A DNA stretch of 64,000 nucleotides from contig NZ_JNNU01000006.1 in assembly GCF_000732195.1 (NCBI RefSeq), positions 186,001 through 250,000 on the forward strand. Reading direction: 5' to 3'. Position 1 is the stretch's first letter; every line of letters begins with the position of its first letter. This stretch comes from Neorhizobium vignae. GTDB lineage: Bacteria; Pseudomonadota; Alphaproteobacteria; Rhizobiales; Rhizobiaceae. Below are positions 52,513 to 62,160 of this stretch, one piece after another. The notes under the pieces were generated by a model, which worked only from the letters and a program-made list of their open reading frames with translations, did no database searches and was not told where the DNA came from. The position numbers and the translations under genes were made by a program.

Positions 52513-53772
52513 ATGTCCATTTCTGCCTCGGGCGATCGTTTCGCCGCCTTTCGGCACGCATCCTATACTCGTTTCTTCTTTTCCCGACTTTTCGCGGCCT
52601 TTGCGATACAGATCATCAGCGTCGCGGTCGGCTGGCAGATGTACGACGAGACCAGCAATCCGCTCTATCTCGGCCTGATCGGGCTTTTCCAGTTCCTGCC
52701 GTCGCTGCTCCTGATCCTCGTCACCGGTTCGGTCGCCGACCGCTATAACCGACGCGCGATCGTGGCGATCTGCATGGTGGTCGGCGCGCTCTGCGCCGGC
52801 GCCCTCCTGGTGCTCACCGTCACGCATTCCTTTTCGCCCTGGCCGGTCTTCGGCATCCTGATCGTGTTCGGGATCGAGCGCGCCTTCATGGGGCCGGCGG
52901 TCCAGTCGCTCGGGCCGAACCTGGTTCCGGAACAGGACCTGCCGAACGCGGTCGCCTGGAATTCCTCGTCCTGGCAGACGGCGGCGATCGTCGGCCCGGT
53001 GGCCGGTGGCCTGCTCTACGGCGTCAGTGCGGTTGCCGCCTATTCGATCGCTTTTGCCTTTCTCATCCTGGCGGCCGTGCTGGTCTTCATGATCCCGAAA
53101 CCTCCGCAGCGAAATGCTGCCGAGAAGGTGAGCTGGGGCCAGATCCTGGCCGGTTTCCACTTCATCTCGCGGGAAAAGATCGTGCTCGGAGCGATCTCGC
53201 TCGATCTCTTCGCGGTCCTGCTTGGGGGCGCGGTGGCGCTGATGCCGATCTTTGCGCGTGACATTCTCGAACTCGGCCCCTGGGGCCTCGGCATGCTGCG
53301 GGCAGCACCGGGCGTCGGGGCGATCATCGTCGCGATCTACCTCGCCTTCTATCCGATCCGCCACCATGCCGGTCTGGCAATGTTCATCGGCGTCGGGCTG
53401 TTCGGCGTCGGCACGCTGATCTTCGGCCTTTCGGCGACGCCCTGGCTGTCGATCTCGGCGCTGATGCTGATGGGAGCGTCCGACATGATCTCGGTCTATG
53501 TGCGCGAGACGCTGATCGCGCTGTGGACGCCGGACGAGGTGCGCGGCCGGGTCAACGCGGTCAACATGGTGTTCGTCGGTGCATCCAACGAGCTCGGGGA
53601 ATTCCGCGCAGGCACGATGGCCTCGATCTTCGGCGCCGTACCGGCCGTGGTGATCGGCGGTGTCGGCACGCTGGGCGTCGCGATCATCTGGGCGATGGGC
53701 TTCCCGAAGCTGCGCAGGATCGACAGTCTCGATGCGCCGGACCGGGAAGAGAGATCGGTTCAGCCGGCCTGA
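52513..53772 (+). CDS. MFS exporter, EntS/MFS_3-like
   Basis: A 419-residue protein with about 11-12 helices. The opening FRHASYTRFFFSRLFAAFAIQIISVAVGWQMYD, motif A-like TGSVADRYNRRAIV, ERAFMGPAVQSLGPNLVPEQDLPNAVAWNSSSWQTAAIVGPVAGG and the final VYVRETLIALWTPDEVRGRVNAVN match the branch that includes the enterobactin exporter EntS. No siderophore synthesis genes are near, so the substrate is open. It overlaps the convergent amidotransferase gene by 13 bases. Confidence 0.9.
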   Translation: MSISASGDRFAAFRHASYTRFFFSRLFAAFAIQIISVAVGWQMYDETSNPLYLGLIGLFQFLPSLLLILVTGSVADRYNRRAIVAICMVVGALCAGALLVLTVTHSFSPWPVFGILIVFGIERAFMGPAVQSLGPNLVPEQDLPNAVAWNSSSWQTAAIVGPVAGGLLYGVSAVAAYSIAFAFLILAAVLVFMIPKPPQRNAAEKVSWGQILAGFHFISREKIVLGAISLDLFAVLLGGAVALMPIFARDILELGPWGLGMLRAAPGVGAIIVAIYLAFYPIRHHAGLAMFIGVGLFGVGTLIFGLSATPWLSISALMLMGASDMISVYVRETLIALWTPDEVRGRVNAVNMVFVGASNELGEFRAGTMASIFGAVPAVVIGGVGTLGVAIIWAMGFPKLRRIDSLDAPDREERSVQPA

Positions 53773-54524
53773 AGCGCCGGCTGTCGGCCGTGTCTCATCT
53801 GTCCGCCGTCCGCCTGCGGCTCGAAGACGAGATCGAGGAAATTCCAGAGCCATTCCTTGAGCGGCGCGTCGAAGATCATCCGGCCCTCAAGATGATCGCG
53901 GCCGGCCTGTGCATTCGGCATGGTGAAACGCTCGGCGCCATGCACGACCCAGCGCTGCATCATGGCCCGTGTCAGTTCCGCATGGAATTGCAGGCCCCAG
54001 GCATTGTCGCCGTAGCGGATCGCCTGGTTCGGATAGGCATCGCCTTCGGCAAGCAGCTGCACGCCGCGCGGGGTGTCGAAGCCTTCCCGGTGGAAGTGAT
54101 AGACCATTTTCGGCCATTTCATCAGCAGCCGGCCGTGTTCGGTGGCGCGTAGCGGATACCAGCCGATTTCAGTGAGGCCGTTTTTCTCCGCGGCGACCGT
54201 GCCGCCGAGATGGCGCACCATCATCTGCGCGCCGAGGCAGATGCCGAGATAGGGCTTGTTCTCCCTCAGTGGAACGCCGATCCAGTCGATCTCCGTCTTG
54301 ACGAACGGATCCGGATCGTTGGCGCTCATCGGCCCGCCGAAGATCACCGCGCCGGAATGATCGGCCATGGTGCCCGGCAGCGGATCGCCGAGCACGGGGC
54401 GGCGGATATCGAGAGGGAAACCCTTGTCGGACAGCATCTGGCCGACGCGCCCAGGCGACGAGCGCTCCTGGTGCAGCACGATCAGCACGGGAAGTTTTCG
54501 GGTATGACGGGAGGGAAACATCAG
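53760..54524 (-). CDS. Class I glutamine amidotransferase-like protein
   Basis: A 254-residue protein with the GATase fold of the GuaA type. The nucleophile elbow YLGICLGAQMMV carries the catalytic Cys, and LQFHAEL the His and Glu. VLHQERSSPGRVGQML and VIFGGPMSANDPDPFVKTEIDWI resemble the stand-alone amidotransferases that act on unknown amide donors or gamma-glutamyl compounds. The start MLMFPSRHTRK lies 16 bases after the terB stop. It is the last gene of the hemC operon. Confidence 0.88.
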   Translation of the reverse strand: MMFPSRHTRKLPVLIVLHQERSSPGRVGQMLSDKGFPLDIRRPVLGDPLPGTMADHSGAVIFGGPMSANDPDPFVKTEIDWIGVPLRENKPYLGICLGAQMMVRHLGGTVAAEKNGLTEIGWYPLRATEHGRLLMKWPKMVYHFHREGFDTPRGVQLLAEGDAYPNQAIRYGDNAWGLQFHAELTRAMMQRWVVHGAERFTMPNAQAGRDHLEGRMIFDAPLKEWLWNFLDLVFEPQADGGQMRHGRQPALQAG

Positions 54525-54540
54525 CATTTCAACAACGTCC

Positions 54541-55020
54541 TCAGTCTCCTCCCTCATCTCCTCCGGTTGCACGGGCGGCGGCCTGCTGGCGCTCCAGAAC
54601 CCTGTCGCGCGCCGAGACGCCTAGAAGATCGGCGATCCTCCAGATCACGTGATCCTCGATCTCGCTGCGCTGACCGTCGGCATAGACGATATCCCAGAGG
54701 ATGCCGAGAAGCTCGACGCGGTCTTCTTCGTTGACGAGATGTTTTCTAAGATCGGAAGTGAAGCGGTAATAGTCAACCGCCTCGCTGCCGGCCTGGTGGC
54801 CGACCTCGATCAACGCCTTCAAGCGATCCTCGCTCAAGTCGTAACGTTCGCGCAGCAGGTCGCGAAACTTCTGCTGTTCCTGATCGGAGATGTTGCCGTC
54901 CGCCTCCATGACCTGGAAACAGAGTGCGACAAAGGCCACCCGTGGATCATCGGGCGCAAATTCTTCCGTGTGGTGGGATCCGGTCAGCGTCTGGAGGAAG
55001 GCCTGAATGCGATCTAACAT
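54541..55020 (-). CDS. TerB-like (COG4103) protein
   Basis: A 159-residue helical protein. The segments RVAFVALCFQVMEADGNISDQEQQKFRDLLRERYDLS and LLGILWDIVYADGQRSEIEDHVIWRIADLLGVS are the two acidic, metal-binding repeats of the TerB fold. Despite the name, such stand-alone proteins are not tied to tellurite resistance. Here it belongs to the heme operon, between hemY and the amidotransferase gene; its role is unknown. Confidence 0.88.
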   Translation of the reverse strand: MLDRIQAFLQTLTGSHHTEEFAPDDPRVAFVALCFQVMEADGNISDQEQQKFRDLLRERYDLSEDRLKALIEVGHQAGSEAVDYYRFTSDLRKHLVNEEDRVELLGILWDIVYADGQRSEIEDHVIWRIADLLGVSARDRVLERQQAAARATGGDEGGD

Positions 55021-55042
55021 CTATCTCCAGGCCCTCGTCATT

Positions 55043-56668
55043 CTAGAATAGCCGGAGCCTCGTTGCGGGCTGCCCGGCATCGGGATCTTTCACACCCGGA
55101 TCATCCGGTGGACGGCCAAAAAAGGGAACGGCCTCCTCCTCATTTTCAGGGGATTTTCCGCCCTTCGCGGTCACATTCGCCGGGGCTGGTGTTTTTGCTG
55201 CAACAGCTAACTCCTTCGGAAGGGGCTTTGCCTCCTGCGCGGCCGGCTTGACCTCGACGAGAATGGGCTTGGGAGCCTCTTCCGTCACTGTGTCGGCCTT
55301 CACCTCGCTGACGGTGACGGGCGGCAGGCTGGCGATCGCGGTATCGGCCGCGAGCGAACCTTCCTCGACCGGGCCTTCGAGCTGGTCGAACGGCGCCTTC
55401 CATTCGAAGGCATCGAGCCGGCCGGTCACCGGGGACAGCGGTAGCCACTTTTCCGAGACGAAGCCGTCTGCTACCCAAGCTGGATCGCGGGGGGCGCGGA
55501 GCGCCTGCGCCATCCAGTGACGGACGCGGCCCTGGTCGCCGGTTTCGGCTTCCTCGATATCGGCGAGCAGCAGGTAGACGGCCTCGCGCGGCTGCATGCG
55601 GGCGGCGGCTTCCGCCTTGGCACGTGCCTTCTTGAACTGCTGGGCATCGAGCGCGGCCTGGGCGACGGCCAGCAGCGATTCGATATTGTTGGGGCGCATC
55701 GCCTCTAGCTTCTCGGCGCGTTTCAGGCGGTCGATGGTGCTGTCGCCGCTGCGGGCGCGGATATAGGCGCCAGCGATTTCCGGATGCGGCCCGAGCTTCC
55801 AGACACCTTCGAGGGTGGATGCGGCCTTTCGGACATTGTCCTCGCGCAGCCAGGCCTTGGCGGCGATGACGGCGGCGGGCACCAGGTCCTTGGCGAGCTT
55901 CAGGGCCGTCATGGCATCGTCGCGGGCGCCCTTCGGATCGCCTTCCAGCCGGTCGTTTGCCTTGGCGGTCAGGAGCACAGCCTTCCAGCGTTCGGCCTGC
56001 GGCTTCTCAAGAATATTGGCCATGCGCTGCTGGTCGAGTAGGCGGATCGCATCGTCCCAGCGGCCGGACTGGCTGCGGGATTCGAGCGTCGCCTGGGCGG
56101 CCCAGGGCAGGTAGGGCGCGTGTTCGACGGCCTTTTCGGCATATTGGCGGGCGGCCTCGTTGGCGCCGAGCCGGCGGGCTTCCATGTATAGGCCGCGCAG
56201 GCCGAGCTCGCGGGTTTCCGGATCCTCGGCCATCTGCTCGAATTTCTTGCGCGCTTCGTCGTGCTTGCCTTCGATGAGGGCGGCCTGGGCTTCGAGAAGA
56301 TGGATCAGCGGCTCCTGGTCGGCGCTGATCAGGCCGCGGGTGCGAAGGCTCATCTTGCGGGCGAGCAGCGCATTGCCGGCACCGGCGGCGATCAGGCCGG
56401 TCGACAGCGCCTGGTAGCCACGGTCCCGCTTGCGGGCGCGAAAATAGCGGCGGACGGAATAGGGCGAGGTCCAGATCACCCCGACGATCCACCAGAGGAG
56501 CATCGCGGCGCCGATCAGCGCGACCATGGCGGTGGCGGCCACCATCAGGCTTGTTTCGATCAGGTGGTCCTGCCAGGTGATGGAAATCAGGCCGGGGCGA
56601 TCCGCAAGCCAGGAGAACCCCCAGCCGAGAGCCAGCACCACAACGAGAAAAATGAAAAGTCTGACCAT
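55043..56668 (-). CDS. hemY: HemY-like protein (heme biosynthesis operon, TPR)
   Basis: A 541-residue inner-membrane protein of the proteobacterial HemY family (not the Bacillus protoporphyrinogen oxidase of the same name). Two helices (residues 1-20 and 38-66) come first, then RKRDRGYQALSTGLIAAGAGNALLARKMS and a long TPR solenoid to about residue 400 (HDEARKKFEQMAEDPE, ARQYAEKAVEHAP). The C-terminal 130 residues are low-complexity, acidic and Pro/Ala-rich. Its biochemical role in late tetrapyrrole synthesis is not settled. Starts 15 bases after the mitofilin gene. Confidence 0.9.
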   Translation of the reverse strand: MVRLFIFLVVVLALGWGFSWLADRPGLISITWQDHLIETSLMVAATAMVALIGAAMLLWWIVGVIWTSPYSVRRYFRARKRDRGYQALSTGLIAAGAGNALLARKMSLRTRGLISADQEPLIHLLEAQAALIEGKHDEARKKFEQMAEDPETRELGLRGLYMEARRLGANEAARQYAEKAVEHAPYLPWAAQATLESRSQSGRWDDAIRLLDQQRMANILEKPQAERWKAVLLTAKANDRLEGDPKGARDDAMTALKLAKDLVPAAVIAAKAWLREDNVRKAASTLEGVWKLGPHPEIAGAYIRARSGDSTIDRLKRAEKLEAMRPNNIESLLAVAQAALDAQQFKKARAKAEAAARMQPREAVYLLLADIEEAETGDQGRVRHWMAQALRAPRDPAWVADGFVSEKWLPLSPVTGRLDAFEWKAPFDQLEGPVEEGSLAADTAIASLPPVTVSEVKADTVTEEAPKPILVEVKPAAQEAKPLPKELAVAAKTPAPANVTAKGGKSPENEEEAVPFFGRPPDDPGVKDPDAGQPATRLRLF

Positions 56669-56683
56669 CCGGTTCTTCCGTCC

Positions 56684-57934
56684 TCAGCCTTGGGTGCCGG
56701 CGACGGCGCGCGACAGCGTTCCGCCCACGAGATTTTCCACCTGAATGCGGGCATCGAGCTTCTGCTTGAAATCGCGCGAGACGGCCTTTGCCGGTTCCGG
56801 CAGCGCGTCCCATTCGCGGGCGGAGGCCTGGAGATCGCCGTTGCGCAGCGCATTCTCCATGCGGGCGACAATCGCATCCGGTGTTTCGCCCTGGACATCG
56901 CCGACGCGCCGGACCTTGACGACCGACAGTGCGGAAGAAAGCAGCCGGCCGGCGATGCCCTCGTTAGGGTCCGCCTGGACGGTCGCTTCCAGCATCGCAT
57001 CGGCGATGCGGGGGAAGTCGCGCTGCAGCTCGGCCCGGGCGGGCACACCTGCGGAGGCAAGTTTCTGCAGGTCGGCGACCGCCGGGTCATCGCCGGCGAC
57101 AGTCTTGAAGGTCTGCAGTTCGGTCTCGAACGGGCCGCCGCGATCGATGCCGGCCTTGAGGGCTGCGGCTGCCACCGCACGGGCGACCTGCTGTTCCGGG
57201 CCGCGATCGTTCAGCTTGGCTTCGGCCTGGTCCAGGCGCTGGGCGAGGCTGGAATCGGCGCCTGCGACCGACTGGACGGTGGCGCGGAGCCGGTCGAGAT
57301 CGGCCTTCAGCGCGGCAAGCGCCTGCTCGCTTGCGCCATTCGGTGTCCGGGGGGCTGCCTCAAGGGCGGCGACGCGGCTGGCGAGTGCGGCATCCGGGGC
57401 GACCGCGGTTGCAGGCCGGTTTCTCAGGGCAGCGATTTCCTGGCGCAGTTCGGCGATCTCGGAGGAGAGACCGGCGGTATTCGGGGCCGCCGGCGCGGGC
57501 CTGGCAGCCGGGAGGTAACCGGCATATTGCATGCTGCCGGCCAGCAGAAGCGCGACCAGGCCGCCGAAAATGCCGGCGGCGATCAGCGTCGAGGTGGCGG
57601 GGCTTGGGCGCAGGGGTGCCGCAGGCGTCGGCTCCGGTTCAGGCGCCACGGTCGCAGGCTGCGGCTCGCTCTGGGCGGCGGCAGACCAGGGGTCGTCATA
57701 ACGCGGCTCGCCTGCGGCCGAAGCGCTGGATGCCGGCTCTTCCGCGGGCTCGGGCTTGGCCGGTTCTTCGGCGCTTGCAGAAACGTCCTCGGTGGGTTCG
57801 GTCGCGCTCACCACATCATCAGTGTCATTGCTGCGAACGGGCTCGGCGACGACATCCGATTGCTCGGCGGTCAGGTCGATCGTGACCGGCTCCTTGTCTG
57901 TCTTGGATCGGCGGGGTGGTTGTTCCGGTACCAT
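56684..57934 (-). CDS. Alphaproteobacterial mitofilin (Mic60) homologue
   Basis: A 416-residue membrane protein starting MVPEQPPRRSK after GAGGTCGAG. It has a long acidic disordered N-terminus, one membrane helix (TLIAAGIFGGLVALLLAGSM), a coiled-coil (residues about 140-240, SSEIAELRQEIAAL, RLDQAEAKLNDRG) and a C-terminal mitofilin-like domain (IPARAELQRDF-like VPARAELQRDFPRIADAML, VQGETPDAIVARMENALRNGD). Mic60 homologues shape intracytoplasmic membranes. In E. coli this operon place is held by HemX. Confidence 0.85.
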   Translation of the reverse strand: MVPEQPPRRSKTDKEPVTIDLTAEQSDVVAEPVRSNDTDDVVSATEPTEDVSASAEEPAKPEPAEEPASSASAAGEPRYDDPWSAAAQSEPQPATVAPEPEPTPAAPLRPSPATSTLIAAGIFGGLVALLLAGSMQYAGYLPAARPAPAAPNTAGLSSEIAELRQEIAALRNRPATAVAPDAALASRVAALEAAPRTPNGASEQALAALKADLDRLRATVQSVAGADSSLAQRLDQAEAKLNDRGPEQQVARAVAAAALKAGIDRGGPFETELQTFKTVAGDDPAVADLQKLASAGVPARAELQRDFPRIADAMLEATVQADPNEGIAGRLLSSALSVVKVRRVGDVQGETPDAIVARMENALRNGDLQASAREWDALPEPAKAVSRDFKQKLDARIQVENLVGGTLSRAVAGTQG

Positions 57935-58024
57935 CTCGACCTCTTTTTGCATGCGCTCACAGGAAACTAGTGGGTGGGTCGTCGGAAAGAAAGGGGCGGG
58001 CGGGATTTTGGCGCCACCCCTCTA

Positions 58025-58735
58025 CTAAAGGAGTGCGAAAATCCCGTCCTCGTCAGGGTGGCTGGCGATCTTGATATTTCTATGGAATTCCCGCGGAATG
58101 ATTTCGGCCACATTGTCGCTGAGGCAAACGAACTGCAGAGACGCAAGTTCCGTCAGGTGCGGTGCAGCGAAATCGCAGAACAGCCGGGCGTTTTCGCGCG
58201 AATAGAGAAGCACCACATCCGCGGGCGGATCGAGCAGGACGCTACGGAGGAAAACCTCATCGTAGGCTATGGGTGTCATCTCATAGACTTCGGCCGTCAC
58301 GAACGGGACATCATTCGTCCGCAGCCCGTCCTCGAATTTCGGTGAGCGCGGCTTGCCGGCGAGATAGAGGAAAGGGGCATCGAAAGTCGATGCATAGCTG
58401 GCAATGAGTTCGGCGAGTTCGGCCCCCGTTCCGGCGCCGGGGCGAATATTCCGGAACCCGGACTCTTCGGCCGCCTTCGCCGTCGTTCCTCCGACGGCGT
58501 AGAGGGTTTGGCCGAGATAGGGGGTGAGGCGCTCGCCCAGCAAGGACAGCACCCGGACGGCTTCGCCGCTGGTGACGGCGAGCGCGGCATGCGGAACGGC
58601 GAGTGCCGCCTCGGCAGCGTCCGGATGATGGATGGCCTTGGTCAGCGGCAGCAGGACGGGCTGATGGCCGAGATCCTGCAGCCGTTCGGCGGTGCGCCGG
58701 GCCGAGTTTTCGGGGCGGGTGACGACGACCCGCAT
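58025..58735 (-). CDS. hemD: Uroporphyrinogen-III synthase
   Basis: A 236-residue two-domain protein that closes hydroxymethylbilane with ring-D inversion to uroporphyrinogen III. The weakly conserved family is recognised by MRVVVTRPENSARRTAERLQDLG at the start, AVTSGEAVRVLS, LYAVGGTTAKAAEESGF, and VYEMTPIAYD with VVLLYSRENARLF. It begins 4 bases after hemC, its usual partner. The ORF could open 57 bases earlier inside hemC but that start is unlikely. Confidence 0.93.
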   Translation of the reverse strand: MRVVVTRPENSARRTAERLQDLGHQPVLLPLTKAIHHPDAAEAALAVPHAALAVTSGEAVRVLSLLGERLTPYLGQTLYAVGGTTAKAAEESGFRNIRPGAGTGAELAELIASYASTFDAPFLYLAGKPRSPKFEDGLRTNDVPFVTAEVYEMTPIAYDEVFLRSVLLDPPADVVLLYSRENARLFCDFAAPHLTELASLQFVCLSDNVAEIIPREFHRNIKIASHPDEDGIFALL

Positions 58736-58739
58736 GGCT

Positions 58740-59669
58740 TTACGACCAGCCTTCGAAGAAATCGGTCCCGGCCGCCGCGCGGACCGCTTCACCCGCCTGC
58801 CGCCCGAGCTTTTCAGCGTTTACGCGTTTACCTTCGGTCTCGATCGAATGTTCCCTGCGGCCATCCGGCGTCAGGATCAGGCCCGAGAATTTCAGATGGT
58901 CGCCCTCGCAGATGGCGTAGCCGCCGATCGGGGTGCGGCAGGAACCGTCGAGCGCTGCCAGGAAGGCACGTTCGCAGGAGACGGCGTCATAGGTCGGACG
59001 GTCGTTGATCGGGTCGAGCAGCGCATCGATGCGGGCATCGCCGATGCGGCTTTCGACGCAGATCGCGCCCTGCGCCGGTGCTGGCGGGAAGTCGGTCGGG
59101 TCGAGCAATTCGGTGACCACGTCCTGCTTGGCAAGGCGCTTGAGGCCGGCATAGGCGAGCAGGGTCGCGTCCACCTGGCCTTCGTTCAGTTTGCGCAGCC
59201 GCGTTTCGACCAGGCCGCGGAAGGTGATGACGTTGATATCCGGCCGGATGCGGCGGATCAGCGCCTGGCGGCGCAGCGACGAGGAGCCGACGGTGGCGCC
59301 GTCCGGAAGGGCGGCTAGCGTATGGGCCGTGCGGCCGATGAAGGCATCGCGGAAATCCTCGCGCGGCAGGTAGGCCGCGAGGCGCAGGCCGTCGGGGAGT
59401 TTGGTCGGCATGTCTTTCGAGGAATGCACGGCGAAATCGAGGTCGCCGGAAAGCAGTCCCTCTTCGAGTTCCTGGGTGAACAGGCCCTTGCCGCCGAGTT
59501 CCGAAAGCGACCGGTCGGTGATGCGGTCGCCTGTGGTCGACAGCACGACGATCTCGAACATCTCCTCCGGCAGACCATGCGCCGTCATCAGCCGTGCGCG
59601 CGTTTCGGAAGCCTGTGCGAGCGCCAGCGGGCTGCCGCGCGTGCCGATCCGGAAAGGTTTTGTTTGCAT
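58740..59669 (-). CDS. hemC: Hydroxymethylbilane synthase (porphobilinogen deaminase)
   Basis: A 309-residue enzyme that links four porphobilinogens on a dipyrromethane cofactor. The cofactor cysteine is C244 ([12 protein letters not shown]), near the E. coli position. N-terminal [34 protein letters not shown] and SSLRRQALI are typical. Another in-frame ATG lies three codons upstream (MTRM). First gene of the operon hemC-hemD-mitofilin-hemY-terB-amidotransferase, divergent from tsaD. Confidence 0.97.
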   Translation of the reverse strand: MQTKPFRIGTRGSPLALAQASETRARLMTAHGLPEEMFEIVVLSTTGDRITDRSLSELGGKGLFTQELEEGLLSGDLDFAVHSSKDMPTKLPDGLRLAAYLPREDFRDAFIGRTAHTLAALPDGATVGSSSLRRQALIRRIRPDINVITFRGLVETRLRKLNEGQVDATLLAYAGLKRLAKQDVVTELLDPTDFPPAPAQGAICVESRIGDARIDALLDPINDRPTYDAVSCERAFLAALDGSCRTPIGGYAICEGDHLKFSGLILTPDGRREHSIETEGKRVNAEKLGRQAGEAVRAAAGTDFFEGWS

Positions 59670-59740
59670 CCGCGTCATTCCATTGTTACCGGAGGCTTTC
59701 GTAGACCGGTTTATCCGGCATCGCAATTATCGATAGGCGT

Positions 59741-60838
59741 ATGGCGACCTTTCTTCGCATCCTCGGCATTGAAACTAGCTGCGACGAGACGGCGGCTTCC
59801 GTCGTCGCGCGCCATGAGGATGGCCGCGGCGAAATCCTCTCCGACATCGTGCTCTCCCAGCTCGACGAACACAGCGCCTATGGCGGCGTCGTGCCGGAGA
59901 TCGCAGCGCGTGCGCATGTCGAGGCGCTGGACGGGCTCATCGAGGAGGCGCTGACCCGCGCCAACGTTTCGCTCGACGAGATCGATGCGGTGGCGGCGAC
60001 TTCCGGCCCCGGCCTGATTGGCGGTCTGATCGTCGGGCTGATGACGGCCAAGGCGATCGCACGGGCTGCCGGCAAGCCGCTGATGGCGATCAACCACCTC
60101 GAAGGCCACGCGCTGACGGCGCGGCTGACCGACGGGCTTTCCTTTCCCTACCTGATGCTGCTCGTGTCCGGCGGCCATACCCAGCTCGTTCTGGTGCGCA
60201 GCGTCGGCGAATACGAGCGCTGGGGCACGACGATCGACGATGCGCTCGGCGAGGCCTTCGACAAGACGGCGAAACTGCTGGGGCTTCCCTATCCCGGCGG
60301 ACCGGCGGTCGAGAAGGCGGCGCTGAAGGGCAATCCGGACCGGTTCTCGCTGCCGCGGCCGCTGGTCGGCGAGACGCGGCTCGATTTCTCCTTTTCCGGT
60401 CTCAAGACGGCGGTGCGCCAGGCGGCGACCGAGATCGCACCGCTCTCCGAGCAGGACGTCGCCGATATCTGCGCTTCGTTCCAGAAGGCGATTTCGCGGA
60501 CGCTGCGCGACCGCATCGGCCGCGGCCTGGCGCGCTTCAAGCAGGAGTTCGCGCATCTCGATGTCGACCGGGCGCTGGTCGTCGCGGGTGGCGTTGCCGC
60601 CAACCAGGAAATCCGCCGGACGTTGCAGGCGCTGTGCATCGAAAACGGTTTCCGCTTCATCGCGCCGCCGCTCAGGCTCTGCACCGACAATGCGGCGATG
60701 ATCGCCTGGGCGGGGCTCGAGCGGATGGCGGAGGACATGCCGACGGACGGAATGGACGTGGCGCCGCGCTCGCGCTGGCCGCTCGACAAGGACGCCAAGA
60801 CCCTGCTCGGGTCCGGCAAGCGAGGAGCCAAGGCATGA
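59741..60838 (+). CDS. tsaD: tRNA N6-adenosine threonylcarbamoyltransferase TsaD
   Basis: A 365-residue ASKHA-fold enzyme that transfers threonylcarbamoyl to A37 of ANN-decoding tRNAs. The metal histidines are H119 and H123 ([11 protein letters not shown]). [43 protein letters not shown] and [16 protein letters not shown] are the conserved stretches. Its t6A product is the substrate of MtaB, also in this window. Stop overlaps gpsA. Confidence 0.97.
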   Translation: MATFLRILGIETSCDETAASVVARHEDGRGEILSDIVLSQLDEHSAYGGVVPEIAARAHVEALDGLIEEALTRANVSLDEIDAVAATSGPGLIGGLIVGLMTAKAIARAAGKPLMAINHLEGHALTARLTDGLSFPYLMLLVSGGHTQLVLVRSVGEYERWGTTIDDALGEAFDKTAKLLGLPYPGGPAVEKAALKGNPDRFSLPRPLVGETRLDFSFSGLKTAVRQAATEIAPLSEQDVADICASFQKAISRTLRDRIGRGLARFKQEFAHLDVDRALVVAGGVAANQEIRRTLQALCIENGFRFIAPPLRLCTDNAAMIAWAGLERMAEDMPTDGMDVAPRSRWPLDKDAKTLLGSGKRGAKA

Positions 60839-61839
60839 GTGCTCGGGAACGGATTGTCGTTATTGGTGCCGGTGCCTTCGGTACGGCGCTTGCCGCTGTT
60901 ATCTCGCTGGAAGGCCGGCATCCGGTGACCCTGATCGGCCGCGATCCCTCGCTGATGAGCGATCTGCGCGATGACCGGGTGCACGATGCGGCCCTTCCCG
61001 GTGTGCCGTTGCCGGATGCGTTGGAGTTCTCGGCCGAGCCGGATGCGATCGGCGAGGCGAGCTTCGTGCTGTTCGCCATGCCTTCGCAGGCGCAGGCGGA
61101 TGCGGCGCGGCATTACGGTCCCTATCTGGCCAAGGGTGCCGTGGTCGTCACCTGCGCCAAGGGTATCGACAAGTCTTCCGGCCGGTTGCTGACCGAGGTG
61201 CTGGAGGCTGAATTGCCGCATCACCCGGTCGCCGTGCTGTCCGGGCCGGGGTTCGCGGCGGATATCGCCCGCGGCCTGCCGACGGCGATGGCGATTGCGG
61301 CGGACGATCATGCGCTGGCGGAGCGGCTTGCCAATGCGCTTTCCGGCCGCACCTTTCGCCTTTATGCCTCGACCGATCGGATCGGCGTGCAACTCGGCGG
61401 GGCGTTGAAGAACGTGCTGGCGATCGCCTGCGGCATCATCGAAGGTGCCGGCCTTGGCGAATCGGCGCGGGCGGCGCTGATTTCCCGCGGCTTGGCGGAA
61501 ATGTCGCGGCTGATCGAGGCGATGGGCGGCAAGGCGGACACGGTGCGGGGCCTGTCGGGCCTCGGTGACCTGGTGCTGACCGGCACCAGCCATCAATCAC
61601 GCAACCTGCGCTTCGGCATTGCGCTCGGCCAAACTGGCGGGAGTTGGGGCGACCCCGCGGAAGCGGTGGGCGGACCGCTGGTCGAGGGGGCTTTTGCGGC
61701 CTCCGTCGCCGCGCGTCTCGGTGAAAAATTCGCCGTCGAACTGCCGGTCACCCATGCGGTGGCCGACATCATCGACGGCAAGCTCGATATCATGACGGCC
61801 ATGGAACAGCTGATGACCCGGCCGATCACCACCGAATAA
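60835..61839 (+). CDS. gpsA: Glycerol-3-phosphate dehydrogenase [NAD(P)+]
   Basis: A 334-residue enzyme that reduces dihydroxyacetone phosphate to sn-glycerol 3-phosphate for phospholipids. Cofactor motif [12 protein letters not shown], the catalytic Lys in [18 protein letters not shown], and [17 protein letters not shown] and [11 protein letters not shown] are present. ATG 60835 overlaps the tsaD stop by 4 bases and has GAGGAG before it. This tsaD-gpsA pairing is common in Rhizobiales. Confidence 0.96.
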   Translation: MSARERIVVIGAGAFGTALAAVISLEGRHPVTLIGRDPSLMSDLRDDRVHDAALPGVPLPDALEFSAEPDAIGEASFVLFAMPSQAQADAARHYGPYLAKGAVVVTCAKGIDKSSGRLLTEVLEAELPHHPVAVLSGPGFAADIARGLPTAMAIAADDHALAERLANALSGRTFRLYASTDRIGVQLGGALKNVLAIACGIIEGAGLGESARAALISRGLAEMSRLIEAMGGKADTVRGLSGLGDLVLTGTSHQSRNLRFGIALGQTGGSWGDPAEAVGGPLVEGAFAASVAARLGEKFAVELPVTHAVADIIDGKLDIMTAMEQLMTRPITTE

Positions 61840-61861
61840 GATCATCCTCAAGGAGAGACTG

Positions 61862-62152
61862 ATGCTGTTTGCGTTTCTGTGCACCGACAAGCCCGGCCAT
61901 CTGAACGTGCGGATGGAAACCCGCCCGACCCATGTGGAGCACCTGAACAAGCTTAATGCCGAGGGGGTTCTGAAGTTCGCCGGTCCGTTCCTTGACGATG
62001 ACGGCAAGCCGAACGGCAGCCTCGTGGTCGTCGACGCCGCCGACATGGCCGCTGCCCGCACGATCGCCGAGGCCGATCCCTATTATATGGCCGGCCTGTT
62101 CGAGAAGGTCGAAGTGAAGGCCTGGAACTGGGTCTTCAACAAGCCGGAGTGA
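61862..62152 (+). CDS. YciI family protein
   Basis: A 96-residue protein with the ferredoxin-like YCII fold. It starts MLFAFLCTDKPGHLNVRMETRPTHVEHL; the conserved Asp and His (RPTHVEHL, family H-D pair) and the segment GPFLDDDGKPNGSLVVVDAADMAAARTIAEADPY are typical. Members may be small enzymes or dehydrochlorinase-like; function unknown. Preceded by GGAG and follows gpsA by 22 bases, so in the same operon. Confidence 0.9.
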   Translation: MLFAFLCTDKPGHLNVRMETRPTHVEHLNKLNAEGVLKFAGPFLDDDGKPNGSLVVVDAADMAAARTIAEADPYYMAGLFEKVEVKAWNWVFNKPE

Positions 62153-62160
62153 GGCGACAG

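Noticed and set aside
52459..53853. 464-codon minus-strand frame opposite the MFS exporter gene
   Set aside because: Shadow of a convincing membrane protein gene; composition is highly charged and repetitive.
54541..55020. TerB-like gene as a tellurite or phage-defence (ter) operon
   Set aside because: No other ter genes are present and the gene is embedded in the heme operon.
56261..57970. 569-codon plus-strand frame
   Set aside because: Lies opposite the mitofilin and hemY genes and has no recognisable domain.
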